Source of the DNA: Actinomadura luteofluorescens
Lineage (GTDB): Bacteria > Actinomycetota > Actinomycetes > Streptosporangiales > Streptosporangiaceae
Direction: 5' to 3'
Assembly (NCBI RefSeq): GCF_013409365.1
Contig: NZ_JACCBA010000001.1
Location: forward strand, 7,440,001 to 7,504,000
DNA: 64,000 nucleotides
The position numbers were made by a program, and so were the translations under genes. Shown piece by piece: positions 16,906-25,600 of this stretch (position 1 is its first letter; every line of letters starts with the position of its first letter). A model generated the notes under the pieces. That model had not been told where the DNA came from. It was given only the letters and a program-made list of their open reading frames with translations, and searched no databases.

Positions 16906-18663
16906 GTGACGCACGCGAGGCCCGCATACCGGCCGGGAATGCGCCGGCGGATCGGGCACATCCGCGACCTCGCCGCCCTCCTGCTCCGCACCGGCCTGCT
17001 GTTCTCCGGCGGCCCCCGCCGGCTGGCCCGCCAGTTCGGCACGCTGCGGCGCTGGGGCACGACGCTCGCCGGGCTGGTCGCCTCCGCCGCCGCCCGCTCC
17101 CCGTCCCGCACCGCCCTGATCGACGACGAGGGCGAGCTGACGTTCGCCGAACTGGACGAGCGCGCCGCCCGCCTCGCCGCCGGGCTGCCCCTGCACGGTC
17201 CCCGCCCCCGCGTCGGCGTCCTGTGCCGCAACCACCGCGGCATGGCCCTGACCCTCGTCGCCTGCTCCCGGCGCGGCGCCGAGGTCGTCCTGCTCAACAC
17301 CGGGTTCGGGACGGGCCAGATCCGCGCCGTGCTCGGCGAGCTGCGCCCCACCCTGCTCGTCGCGGACGCCGAGTTCGCGCCGCTGCTGGCGAACGTCCCG
17401 ATCGCGCTGCGCCGGACCGTGGTGTGGGCCGATCACCGGCCGCTCGCCGCCGCCCCGCTGTCTGCCCCCGTCCCCGCCGCGACGCTGCCCCCGCCCCGCA
17501 CCGCCCCGGACGCCGCCCCCGCCGACCCGGGGCCGAGCATCGAGGAGATCATCCGCTCGGCGCCGGCGTCCGCCGCCGCGCCCCCGCAGATCCAGAGCCG
17601 GACGATCATGCTGAGCTCGGGCACCACCGGCCGCCCCAAGGGCGCCCGCCGCCCGCCCCGCCCCGGCCTGTGGCCGCTGGCCTCGATGACGTCCCTGATC
17701 CCGCTGCGCGCCCGGCAGACCATGATCATCGAAGCGCCGCTGTTCCACACCTGGGGCTACGCCGCGCTGCAGATGGCGTGGGCGCTGCGGGCGCCGGTCG
17801 TCCTGCACCGCCGCTTCGACCCCGAGGCGACCCTGCGGACCGTCGCCTCCCACCGCGACGTCACCCTGTTCGCCGTCCCGATCATGCTGCAGCGGATCCT
17901 GGAACTGGCCCCCGGGGTCCGCGAGCTGTACGACGCGTCCTCGCTGCGGATCGCGGCGCTGAGCGGCGCCGCGCTGCCCGGCGACCTCGCCACCCGGTTC
18001 ATGGACGCGTTCGGCGACCGGCTCTACAACGTCTACGGCTCCACCGAGGCGTCCTGGGTGTCCATCGCGACCCCGCGCGACCTGCGGACCGACCCCCGCA
18101 CCGCCGGGCGCCCGCCCCGCAACACCGCCCTGGCCATCCTCGGCGAGGACGGCCGCCGCCTCGGCCGCTCCACCCGCGGGCACATCTTCGCCGCGAACGA
18201 GCTGCTGTTCGAGGGCTACACGGGCGGCGAGCCGATGGAGGTCCGCGACGGCATGCTGGCCACCGGCGACCTCGGCCACATCGACCACCGCGGCCTGCTT
18301 TTCGTGGACGGCCGCAGCGACGGCCTGGTCGTGTCCGGCGGCGAGAACATCGTCCCCCGCGACGTGGAGGACGCCCTGCTGCGGATGCCGGAGATCCGCG
18401 AGGTCGCCGTCACCGGCGTCCCCGACCCCGAATGGGGGCAGCGCCTCGCCGCGTTCGTCGTCCTGCGGCCCGGCGCCCGGCTCGACGCCGACGCCGTCCG
18501 CGCCTACGTGCACGCCCAGGTCGCCCGCTACGCCGTTCCGCGCGACGTCTACTTCATCCCCGAACTGCCGCGCAACGCGACCGGCAAGGTCGTGCACCGC
18601 TGGCTGACCGCCCGCCCCGGCCGGCCCGAGCCCGAGGGCCGCGTCCCATGGCCGCTGTGTTGA
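16906..18663 (+). CDS. Fatty acyl-CoA synthetase (AMP-forming ligase)
   Basis: A 585-residue member of the ANL superfamily that activates a carboxylic acid with ATP and transfers it to CoA. The P-loop-like core LSSGTTGRPKGARR is near residue 240, the adenine motif VYGSTEASW near 375, the hinge region VDGRSDGLVVSGGENI follows, and the C-terminal catalytic lysine is in NATGKVVHRW. The GTG at 16906 follows a GGAGGAGGG box. It is divergent from fadA-fadB with shared operator-like sites, so it probably supplies the acyl-CoA substrate. Its last codons (CTG TGT TGA) already belong to repeat copy B. Confidence 0.92.
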   Translation: MTHARPAYRPGMRRRIGHIRDLAALLLRTGLLFSGGPRRLARQFGTLRRWGTTLAGLVASAAARSPSRTALIDDEGELTFAELDERAARLAAGLPLHGPRPRVGVLCRNHRGMALTLVACSRRGAEVVLLNTGFGTGQIRAVLGELRPTLLVADAEFAPLLANVPIALRRTVVWADHRPLAAAPLSAPVPAATLPPPRTAPDAAPADPGPSIEEIIRSAPASAAAPPQIQSRTIMLSSGTTGRPKGARRPPRPGLWPLASMTSLIPLRARQTMIIEAPLFHTWGYAALQMAWALRAPVVLHRRFDPEATLRTVASHRDVTLFAVPIMLQRILELAPGVRELYDASSLRIAALSGAALPGDLATRFMDAFGDRLYNVYGSTEASWVSIATPRDLRTDPRTAGRPPRNTALAILGEDGRRLGRSTRGHIFAANELLFEGYTGGEPMEVRDGMLATGDLGHIDHRGLLFVDGRSDGLVVSGGENIVPRDVEDALLRMPEIREVAVTGVPDPEWGQRLAAFVVLRPGARLDADAVRAYVHAQVARYAVPRDVYFIPELPRNATGKVVHRWLTARPGRPEPEGRVPWPLC

Positions 18664-18859
18664 ATTCAGTCCCGGCCCACTGCGCTCGCCTGGCGGCTGT
18701 GTTTTCACAGTCCCGGCCCACTGCGCTCGCCTGGCGGCTCGCTACGTGACCGGTACTGGGCGAACGCGGCATCGCTTCGCGATCCGCCCGGCTCCGCTCG
18801 CCTCCGGCCTCGCTCCACCGGCCAGGTCACGCGTTCGCCCGCGTGGCTGAGGCCACTTG
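18655..18859 (-). repeat. Dispersed structured repeat, copy B, with partial duplication
   Basis: In the opposite orientation to copies A and D. A partial copy (18655-18696) is followed by a full copy (18697-18859) that starts with CTGTG-TTTT-CACAG and runs through the GCGATCCGCCC and GCGTTCGCC blocks seen in the other copies. The first partial copy overlaps the stop codon of the acyl-CoA synthetase. Lies between two convergent genes. Confidence 0.8.
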
Positions 18860-19060
18860 CTCGCCTTCGGCTTTGCTCCGCCGGGCGGGTCGCGCGTTCG
18901 TGTGCGTGGCCCGGCCACTTGCTCGCCTTTGGCTTTGCTTCACCGGGCGGGTCGCGCGTTCGTGTGCGTGGCCCGGCCACTTGCTCGCCTTTGGCTTTGC
19001 TTCACCGGGCGGGTCGCGCGTTCGTGTGCGTGGACGAGGCCAATTGAAGTGGGCCCTAGG
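18851..19060. repeat. 62-bp tandem array plus boundary of repeat B
   Basis: The unit starting GGCCACTTGCTCGCCT occurs at 18851, 18913 and 18975, an exact 62-bp period; units 2 and 3 are nearly identical. Each unit is a shortened version of one half of the dispersed repeat. The array ends near 19036, and CCTAGG at 19055-19060 follows and provides the stop codon of the histidine kinase gene. The gap 18664-19055 holds no gene. Confidence 0.85.
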
Positions 19061-20237
19061 CGGCTAGGGCGGGTTCGGGGGACGCGGGCAGCCGGATCGT
19101 GATCGACAGGCCGCCGTCCGGTCGCGGGACGGTGTCGATCGCGCCGCCGTGGGCCGTGACGACCGCCCGCACGATCGACAGGCCGAGCCCCGCGCCGTCC
19201 CTGGACCCCGTCCGGTCCGCGCCCAGCCGCCGGAACGGCTCGAAGATCGTCGCGACCTCGTAGGACGGGACGGGCCGCCCGGTGTTGACCACCCGCAGGA
19301 ACGCCTCGCCGTCCCGGACGCCCGTGCGCACCCAGATCCGCCCGTCCCGCACGTTGTACTTCACGGCGTTCTCCAGCAGGTTCACGGCGCACCGCTCCAG
19401 CAGCACCGGGTCACCGGACACGGCGGCCGGGCCGAGCCGCGCCTCGACGTCCACGCCCGCCTCCTCCGCCTTCCCGTCGAGCTGGTCGAGGGCGCTGCGC
19501 ACCACGTCCCGCAGCGGCGTCCCGACCCGCGCGGCCGGTTCCCTCTCCGACTTCGCGAGCAGCAGCAGCCCCTCGATGAGCCGCTCGTGGCGCGCGGTGT
19601 TGCCGAGCAGGACGTCCGCGAGCGCCCTGGTCTCCGGCGGGCTCCTGCGGCTCGCCAGCGCGACCTCCAGGACCGTCCGGTTGATGGTCAGCGGCGTGCG
19701 CAGCTCGTGCGAGGCGTTCGCGACGAACCGGCGCTGGGCGTCGAACGCGCGGTCCAGCCGGTCCAGCATCCGGTCGAAGGTGTCGGCCAGGTCCTTGATC
19801 TCGTCCTGCGGGCCGTCCAGCGCGATCCGCTCGTGCAGGGTGCTCTCCGACAGCCGCCGGGCCGTCGCGGTCACCGTGTGCAGCGGCCGCAGCATCCGCC
19901 CCGCCACCACGTACCCGATCACCACCGCCAGGACGCCGAGCACCAGCATCGTCACCAGGGAGCCCTGCAGAAGCTGCTCCAGGACGTCGTGCTTCTGCCG
20001 CGCCAGCTCCCGGTCGGCGTCGGCCTTCAACCGCACCAGCTCGGTGAGGTCCCCGTCGACGGCCAGCGCGCGCAACCGGGTGATCGTCGCCCCGTCCACG
20101 TTCTGGCGCGAGGTGAACCGGCCGTCCATCGTCCTGACGGTCAGCAGGTACGTCACCGCGACCAGCGCCGCCGACGTGACGAGGAACAGCGACCCGTACA
20201 CCAGCGTGAGCCGCGTCCTGACGCTCGGCCTCCTCAC
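19056..20237 (-). CDS. Two-component sensor histidine kinase
   Basis: A 393-residue OmpR-class sensor kinase. Two membrane segments (about residues 10-30 and 85-110) frame a short extracellular domain, followed by a HAMP linker. The phosphoacceptor H-box is FVANASHELRTPL, the N-box is NLLENAVKYN, and the ATP lid contains DGAGLGLSIVRAVV. The GTG start at 20237 overlaps the response regulator stop (GTGA), so the pair is translationally coupled. The signal sensed is unknown. Its stop lies in a CCTAGG at the edge of repeat B. Confidence 0.93.
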   Translation of the reverse strand: MRRPSVRTRLTLVYGSLFLVTSAALVAVTYLLTVRTMDGRFTSRQNVDGATITRLRALAVDGDLTELVRLKADADRELARQKHDVLEQLLQGSLVTMLVLGVLAVVIGYVVAGRMLRPLHTVTATARRLSESTLHERIALDGPQDEIKDLADTFDRMLDRLDRAFDAQRRFVANASHELRTPLTINRTVLEVALASRRSPPETRALADVLLGNTARHERLIEGLLLLAKSEREPAARVGTPLRDVVRSALDQLDGKAEEAGVDVEARLGPAAVSGDPVLLERCAVNLLENAVKYNVRDGRIWVRTGVRDGEAFLRVVNTGRPVPSYEVATIFEPFRRLGADRTGSRDGAGLGLSIVRAVVTAHGGAIDTVPRPDGGLSITIRLPASPEPALAA

Positions 20238-20896
20238 CGCGCCTCCAGCCGGTACCCGGACCCGGTCACCGTCTCGATCACCGGCGGCTGCCCGAGCTTG
20301 CGCCGCAGCGTCGCCATCGTGACCCGGACGATGTTGCTGAACGGGTCGATGTTCTCGTCCCACGCCCGCTCCAGCAGCCGCTCGGCGCTCACCACACCGC
20401 CCTCCGCCCGCAGCAGCTCCTCCAGCACGGCGAACTCCTTGTTGGTCAGCCGCAGCTCCCGCCCGTCCCGCGCCGCCCTGCGCCGGTGCGGATCGAGCCG
20501 GACGCCCCGCCCTTCGAGGACCGGAGGCACCGGCGGCCCCGACCGGCGCGCCAGCGCCCGCACCCGCGCCACCAGCTCGCCGAACACGAACGGCTTCGGC
20601 AGGTAGTCGTCGGCGCCGAGCATGAGCCCGTCCACCCGGTCGTCGACGTCCCCGGCCGCGGTCAGCATCAGGATCCGGGTGGGGCTCCGCCGGCCCACCA
20701 GCTCCCGGCACACGTCGTCGCCGTGGACCGTCGGCAGATCACGGTCGAGCACCACGACGTCGTACTCGTTGTAGGAGGCCCGCTCCAGCGCGTCGTCGCC
20801 GTCGTACACCACGTCCACGGCCATGGCCTCGTCCCGCAGCCCCTCGGCGACGGTGTCCGCGAGCACCCGCTCATCCTCAACGATCAGCACACGCAT
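20234..20896 (-). CDS. OmpR-family response regulator
   Basis: A 220-residue DNA-binding response regulator. The receiver domain has the acidic pocket (VEDE), the phosphorylated aspartate in VVLDRDLPTVHG near residue 51, and the conserved lysine in LPKPFVFGEL near 102. The C-terminal winged helix (RRKLG...VTGSGYRLEAR) is typical of the OmpR/PhoB class. It is the first gene of the operon with the histidine kinase. Target genes are not evident nearby. Confidence 0.94.
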   Translation of the reverse strand: MRVLIVEDERVLADTVAEGLRDEAMAVDVVYDGDDALERASYNEYDVVVLDRDLPTVHGDDVCRELVGRRSPTRILMLTAAGDVDDRVDGLMLGADDYLPKPFVFGELVARVRALARRSGPPVPPVLEGRGVRLDPHRRRAARDGRELRLTNKEFAVLEELLRAEGGVVSAERLLERAWDENIDPFSNIVRVTMATLRRKLGQPPVIETVTGSGYRLEAR

Positions 20897-20957
20897 GCCC
20901 CGAGCATGGCGCCCAGGAGGTTAAACCTTGATAAGCCCGGCCGCCGCGGGGTGCGGC

Positions 20958-21572
20958 TCAGATGCCGACGCGGCTCCAGATCCTGCTCACCGGCTTCGAG
21001 AGGAAGAGCAGCAGGAGGGCGTAGTACGAGACACCGGGGAGCACCGCGACCACGGCGAGGCTCAGTGCGAGCAGCGCCACGGCCGACAGGGCGGAGCGGA
21101 CCGACTCGATCCCGGCCGGGTCCGTCTTCGACGCGACGTCCGGGTCCCGGTGGGAGAGCACGGTCAGCGCGGCCTGGCAGGCGGTCGCGACGAGGACGTT
21201 GCCGATGTAGAGCATCACGGTGAAGCGATCGTCGCCCGGATAGGAGGCCACCATCTCCGTGGGGAACGGCAGGATCACGATGGCGAGCAGCCAGCCCGTG
21301 TTCAGCGCCATCAGAGCGCGCGTGTAGCCGCCGACGTGCTCGAACACCCGGTGGTGCACGAACCACAGCCGGGTGATCACCACGAAGCTGAGCGTGAAGG
21401 CCCATATCTGCGGGAGATGCTCGGTGACGACCTCGACCGACCGCTGGTGCGCGTTCACCGCCTCCGGCACCACGTCCACCAGCGGCAGCACCAGCAGCGT
21501 CACGGCGATCGCCACGACAGCGTCGGTGAACAGAACGAGCCGATCGGGATCCCGAGACACCGCCCGTGACAT
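20958..21572 (-). CDS. TMEM175-family (DUF1211) potassium channel-like membrane protein
   Basis: A 204-residue membrane protein with about five to six helices. The N-terminal segment RLVLFTDAVVAIAVTLLVLP matches the first helix of TMEM175/DUF1211 proteins, whose signature is normally FSDGVFAIAITLL; here FSD is FTD. The family forms potassium-selective channels in bacteria and lysosomes. The histidine-containing HLPQIWAF and WFVHHRVF segments are also typical. No linked partner suggests a specific role. Confidence 0.82.
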   Translation of the reverse strand: MSRAVSRDPDRLVLFTDAVVAIAVTLLVLPLVDVVPEAVNAHQRSVEVVTEHLPQIWAFTLSFVVITRLWFVHHRVFEHVGGYTRALMALNTGWLLAIVILPFPTEMVASYPGDDRFTVMLYIGNVLVATACQAALTVLSHRDPDVASKTDPAGIESVRSALSAVALLALSLAVVAVLPGVSYYALLLLFLSKPVSRIWSRVGI

Positions 21573-21634
21573 ACCCGGACCCTATCCCGGCGCCGCGCCT
21601 CCGGCCCCGTATCGCCGTGGCTCGGCGGGCCGGA

Positions 21635-22537
21635 TCAGCCGACCAGCAAGATGATCTTGCCGCGCGCGCGGCCGTCCTCGCCGGCACGGTGCGCCTCCGC
21701 GACCTCGGCGAGCGGGAAGGTCCGCGTGACGGGAGGCGAGAAGCGCCCCGCCTCGACCAGCGCGCCGATCTCATCGAGCACGTGGACCGCTCGGCCGTCG
21801 TCCCCGCGGCTGAACCGCACCCCGTGCTCCCGGGCGCCGGCGAAGTCGGCGACCGTGACGACGTGCTCCGCGCCGCCGGCGAGCTCGATCAGATCGGGCA
21901 GCACCCCGCTTCCGGCGACGTCGAGCGCCACGTCCACACCGCTGGGCGCCAGCGCGCGGACCCGCTCGACCAGACCCGCGCCGTAGACGACCGGCTCGGC
22001 CCCCAGCGAGCGCAGATACTCCTGGTTCGCCGGCCCGGCGGTGCCGATCACGCGCGCGCCCCGGACCACGGCGAGCTGGACCGCGGCGCTGCCGACGCTC
22101 CCGGACGCGCCGTCGACGAGCAGCGCGGAGCCGTCCCGGACACCGAGCTGGTCGAGGGCGCGCGCGGCCGTCTCGATGGCCGCCGGCAGCGCGGCGGCAC
22201 CGGCGAAGTCGAGCGAGGGCGGAATGGGCGCGTAGTGGGACAGCACGGCCAGCTCGGCCTGGGCCGCCCCCTCGACGCAGAACCCGAACACGCGATCGCC
22301 GACGGCCGCGTCCGCCACGCCGTCGCCGACCTCGTCGACGACGCCCGCCGCCTCGTACCCGAGGGTCTGGGGGAGATCCCGGTCCATCAGCCCCCCGCGC
22401 TTCTTCCAGTCGCCGGCACTGACCCCTGCCGCGCGCACGGCGACCCGCACCTCACCGGCGCGCGGATGCGGGTCGGGCAGCTCCACGACCTCGAGGACCT
22501 CGGGCCCTCCGAACCGGCTGAAACGCACAGCCTTCAT
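21635..22537 (-). CDS. NADP-dependent oxidoreductase (MDR superfamily, quinone oxidoreductase-like)
   Basis: A 300-residue medium-chain dehydrogenase/reductase of the zinc-independent quinone-oxidoreductase type. It begins MKAVRFSRFGGPEVLEV, followed by the GroES-like domain with LGYEAAGVVDEVG and the Rossmann motif DGASGSVGSAAVQLA near residue 150. The ATG at 22537 has GGAG six bases upstream; the open frame extends to 22585 without homology. The substrate is unknown. It is divergent from the HAD hydrolase. Confidence 0.88.
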   Translation of the reverse strand: MKAVRFSRFGGPEVLEVVELPDPHPRAGEVRVAVRAAGVSAGDWKKRGGLMDRDLPQTLGYEAAGVVDEVGDGVADAAVGDRVFGFCVEGAAQAELAVLSHYAPIPPSLDFAGAAALPAAIETAARALDQLGVRDGSALLVDGASGSVGSAAVQLAVVRGARVIGTAGPANQEYLRSLGAEPVVYGAGLVERVRALAPSGVDVALDVAGSGVLPDLIELAGGAEHVVTVADFAGAREHGVRFSRGDDGRAVHVLDEIGALVEAGRFSPPVTRTFPLAEVAEAHRAGEDGRARGKIILLVG

Positions 22538-22610
22538 CCCCTGCTCCGTTCGGCCGCGCGGACGTCGTACGACCCGCGCATCCACTCCGTCGACGAACTA
22601 GCCTCACATC

Positions 22611-23285
22611 ATGATCGAGGCCGTGCTGTGGGACGTCGACGACACGATCTTCGATTTCACCGGCTCGGAACGGACCGGGCTGCTGCGCCACTTCGAGGCG
22701 GAGGGACTGCCCGCCGGCGAGGCCGCACTGGCCCGCTGGCACCGGATCACCGAGACCGCACGCCGGGACCTCGCGGCGGGGCGGCTGACCTACGACGAGT
22801 ACCGCCGCGCGAGAGTCCGCACGTTCGTGGAACGTCCGCTAAGCGACATCGACGCGGACACCTGGCACGACCGGTACGAGGCGTTGTTCGAAGCGGCATG
22901 GTCGGCGTTCCCCGACGCGGCGCCGGCGCTGGACGCGCTTCCCTACCGCCAAGGAATCCTGTCCAACTCCACCACCGTCCATCAGGAGCGCCGGCTGACG
23001 GCCCTGGGCCTGCGCCACCACTTCGAAGTGCTCCTCTGCTCTGACCGACTCGGCTGCGCGAAACCGAGCCCCTCAGCGTTCCTGGCCGCCTGCGCCGCCC
23101 TCGATCTCCCTCCCGCCAAGGTCGCCTACGTCGGCGACAAACTGGACGTGGACGCCGAAGGCGCGCGCAGTGCGGGCCTCCACGCCGTCTGGCTCGACCG
23201 AGCGGGCACGGCGGCTCCGCCCCCGGCCGGGATCCATCGAATCTCGGCCCTGACCGGACTCTCCGCACTCCTGGCAACCTGCTGA
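22611..23285 (+). CDS. HAD-superfamily hydrolase
   Basis: A 224-residue haloacid-dehalogenase-type phosphatase. Motif I is LWDVDDTIFDF with the nucleophilic and acid/base aspartates, motif II is ILSNSTT, motif III is the lysine in CAKPSPSAF, and motif IV is YVGDKLDVD. An alpha-helical C1 cap lies between motifs I and II. Likely a small phosphoester hydrolase of phosphoglycolate-phosphatase/YjjG type; the substrate cannot be predicted. Confidence 0.9.
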   Translation: MIEAVLWDVDDTIFDFTGSERTGLLRHFEAEGLPAGEAALARWHRITETARRDLAAGRLTYDEYRRARVRTFVERPLSDIDADTWHDRYEALFEAAWSAFPDAAPALDALPYRQGILSNSTTVHQERRLTALGLRHHFEVLLCSDRLGCAKPSPSAFLAACAALDLPPAKVAYVGDKLDVDAEGARSAGLHAVWLDRAGTAAPPPAGIHRISALTGLSALLATC

Positions 23286-23328
23286 GCCCCACGCGGGAGC
23301 CGTTGCCGCTCCGCGATTCTGCTCGCGC

Positions 23329-24249
23329 CTACTTCAGCGCGAGCGGGTTCACGGGCGATCCGACGGCGCCGGTGACCTTCAGCGGCGGTGCGACGAAGAA
23401 GAACTCGTGCACGCCGTCGCCCGCGCAGTCCTCCGCGAGGGCCTCCAGGTCGAAGATCTCACCGAGCGGGATCCCGACGTCGCGGAGCAGCACGCAGTGC
23501 ACGGGGCTGGTGACGGCGGGGTCCTCGCCGGGTGCCACCTCTATGCCCCAGTTGTCCATGCCCAGCGCCGCGAGGTCGTGGTCGCGGATCCACCGCACGC
23601 AGTCGAGGCCGAGCCCGGGTTCGGTGCTCATCCACCCGGCGGCGTCCCGCTCGACCGCGAACTTCCTCCACCACCCGGTCCGGACCAGCAGGACGTCGCC
23701 CGCGCGGATCTCGGTGCCCTGGCGCTCCGCGACGGCGTCGAGCGTCTCCGGGCCGATCACGTGGCCGCCCTCCAGCCAGTCGACACCGGCGTGCCGGGCG
23801 ACGTCGAGCAGGACGCCCCGCCCGGCGATCCCGCCGCCGAGGGCGTCGATCGAGCACCGCGACGCGCCGTGCGGGCCGACCGCGTCCTCGCCGAACCCGT
23901 TGTAGAGCCGGCCGTCGTACCAGACGTGCGCGAACGCGTCCCACTGCGTCCCGGACTGCAGCGGCATGACGACGTAGTCGTCCGACCACTTCGCGCCGCC
24001 GGGGTACTCCTGGCCCGCACCGGTCTCGGTCATCATGTGCAGCGGATTGGTACGGCCGGGGAACGCCTGCGGGCCGTCGGCCCCGAGCGGGATCCCGAGG
24101 TCGAACACGGCGCCCTTGCGCACGAGACGCGCCGCCCCCACGATCTCCCGCGGCGTGATGAGGTTGGTGGTGCCGCGCTCGTCCTCGGCGCCCCACCGGC
24201 CCCAGTTGCTGACCTCGGCGCCGACCCGGCGGAAGTCCCCGGAGGTCAT
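23329..24249 (-). CDS. Cyclase family protein (kynurenine formamidase-like)
   Basis: A 306-residue protein of the PF04199 putative cyclase family, metal-dependent amide or lactone hydrolases related to bacterial kynurenine formamidase. The usual metal-binding HxGTHxDxxxH motif is changed to QSGTQWDAFAHVWYDG (residues about 97-112), a variant seen in the long cyclase subfamily; the downstream IEVAPGED and HEFFFVAPP segments fit. It is the last gene of the peptide/aconitase-X operon, overlapping the previous gene in an ATGA. It could open a ring or hydrolyse an amide in the catabolised substrate. Confidence 0.8.
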   Translation of the reverse strand: MTSGDFRRVGAEVSNWGRWGAEDERGTTNLITPREIVGAARLVRKGAVFDLGIPLGADGPQAFPGRTNPLHMMTETGAGQEYPGGAKWSDDYVVMPLQSGTQWDAFAHVWYDGRLYNGFGEDAVGPHGASRCSIDALGGGIAGRGVLLDVARHAGVDWLEGGHVIGPETLDAVAERQGTEIRAGDVLLVRTGWWRKFAVERDAAGWMSTEPGLGLDCVRWIRDHDLAALGMDNWGIEVAPGEDPAVTSPVHCVLLRDVGIPLGEIFDLEALAEDCAGDGVHEFFFVAPPLKVTGAVGSPVNPLALK

Positions 24250-25175
24250 CGCGACGCCCGCTCGCGCTCGTGCACCGCGACCGCCACGACGAGGTCCTCC
24301 CAGGCCATGCCGACGCTCTTGAAGACCCTCGGTCTCGCGTCGTCCACGAGGGCCTCACCGCGGACGAGGCCGGCCAGTTCGACCAGGCCGGTCTCCTCGA
24401 TCGCTCCGTGGCCGAGCGCCTGGACCACGTCGCCGGCCTCGGTCGTCGCGACCGTCCGCGACTCGACCACGACCTGTGCGCCCGCCATGACGTCGTCGCC
24501 CAGCTCGCGGGCCTCGGAGTGGTGGGAGCCGACGGCGACGACCACGGTCCGCGGGGCCAGCAGCTCCGCCCCGAACAGCGGTTCGCGGGCGCTGGTACAG
24601 CAGAGCACGACGTCGGCCTCGGGCACGTCGCGGGCCGAGCCCGCGCGGGCGCGCAGGCCCTCGTCGGCGCAGCGGCGGACGAGCCGCCCGGTCCGCTCGG
24701 GATCACGTCCGGCGACGACCACGTCGCGCAGCCCGTGCAGCGCGTGGAACGTCTCGATGTGCGCGAGCGCCTGCGGCCCGCTGCCGAACACGACAGCCGT
24801 GCGGATCGGCCGGGCCGCCATGTGCCGCGCGGCGAGAGCGGACACGGCCGGAGTCCGCAGGAGGGTGAGCTCCCCGCCGTCCAGCACGGACACCAGCCGG
24901 AGCGTGCGGGCGTCCAGCAGCAGGTACAGGCCGGAGATGGTCGGGAGTCCCCGGGCCGGGTTGCCCGGTGCCAGGCCGAGCACCTTGACGCCGACGTGGC
25001 CGCCGACCTCCGACGGCATCAGCAGCAGTTCGCCGTGGCGCGTCGGCCGGGAGACGCGTCCCTGCTCGTCCGCGGGCCGGAGGCCGCCGAGCAGGGCCCG
25101 CTCCAGCGCGTCGACCAGGTGCCGCGCGTCGGCGAGCCGCCGCATCCTCTCGCCGTCGATCCCCTCGAAGCTCAT
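24246..25175 (-). CDS. Ornithine cyclodeaminase / mu-crystallin family protein, probable delta1-pyrroline-2-carboxylate reductase
   Basis: A 309-residue NAD(P)-dependent enzyme. The nucleotide-binding site is VVFGSGPQALAHIETF near residue 125, followed by VVVAGRDPERTGRLVRR; the N-terminal substrate domain has the family pattern. Members include ornithine cyclodeaminase, alanine dehydrogenase and pyrroline-2-carboxylate reductases. Immediate linkage to both aconitase-X subunits, by ATGA overlap, points to the pyrroline-2-carboxylate reductase that converts the dehydratase product to L-proline. This assignment is inferred from context. Confidence 0.82.
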   Translation of the reverse strand: MSFEGIDGERMRRLADARHLVDALERALLGGLRPADEQGRVSRPTRHGELLLMPSEVGGHVGVKVLGLAPGNPARGLPTISGLYLLLDARTLRLVSVLDGGELTLLRTPAVSALAARHMAARPIRTAVVFGSGPQALAHIETFHALHGLRDVVVAGRDPERTGRLVRRCADEGLRARAGSARDVPEADVVLCCTSAREPLFGAELLAPRTVVVAVGSHHSEARELGDDVMAGAQVVVESRTVATTEAGDVVQALGHGAIEETGLVELAGLVRGEALVDDARPRVFKSVGMAWEDLVVAVAVHERERASR

Positions 25176-25600
25176 CGCCGTCCCGCCTCCTCGATGCGTA
25201 CCTCGGCGCCCTCGTCCGTCGCCGCCACCGTCACCGTGCCCGTGCGCGGGAGCGCGTCGAAGTCGCCGGCGGACAGCACGACGACGGGCATCTCGATCGC
25301 GTAGAGCTCGCGGGCCACGATCGCCGCGAGCGTCACGATCGCGTCCGGGCGGCGGAGCAGGACGGCCGCCGGCGCCGTGCCGCGCCGGATCTGCTCGGCG
25401 AGCACCGTGGAGCTCGAGCTCGACCCGCGGCTCGCGGCGAAGGCCAGCACCCGGCCGGCGGCGCGGGCCCCGCGCTGCGGATGGTGGACGTCGGTGATCT
25501 CGCCGGTCGCCACGTCGCTGCCGCCCCAGAACGACAGCGGCTCGTCCAGCAGCAGCAGGGGAGCGGTCGCCCGCCCCGGGCTGAGCGGTGTCCCGATCAT
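25172..25600 (-). CDS. Aconitase X swivel domain protein (small subunit, DUF126)
   Basis: A 142-residue protein of the AcnX swivel family. The hallmarks are PLSFWGGSDVATGEITDVHHP, the serine run RGSSSSSTVL with the proposed catalytic serine, GTAPAAVLL, and IVARELYAIEMPVV. In aconitase X this domain closes over the active site of the large subunit; here it is a separate polypeptide. The ATG at 25600 overlaps the stop of the large-subunit gene. In bacteria the complex is known as cis-3-hydroxy-L-proline dehydratase. Confidence 0.9.
   Translation of the reverse strand: MIGTPLSPGRATAPLLLLDEPLSFWGGSDVATGEITDVHHPQRGARAAGRVLAFAASRGSSSSSTVLAEQIRRGTAPAAVLLRRPDAIVTLAAIVARELYAIEMPVVVLSAGDFDALPRTGTVTVAATDEGAEVRIEEAGRR

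Noticed and set aside
16906..18663. AMP ligase as part of a natural-product assembly line
   Set aside because: No carrier protein, condensation or ketosynthase genes; the divergent beta-oxidation pair and shared operator sites explain it better.
16888..18708. 606-residue open frame on the - strand opposite the acyl-CoA synthetase
   Set aside because: Composition typical of GC-frame shadows; no motifs, no ribosome site.
18851..19036. Tandem array as a CRISPR
   Set aside because: Units are contiguous 62-bp repeats with no variable spacers and no cas genes nearby.
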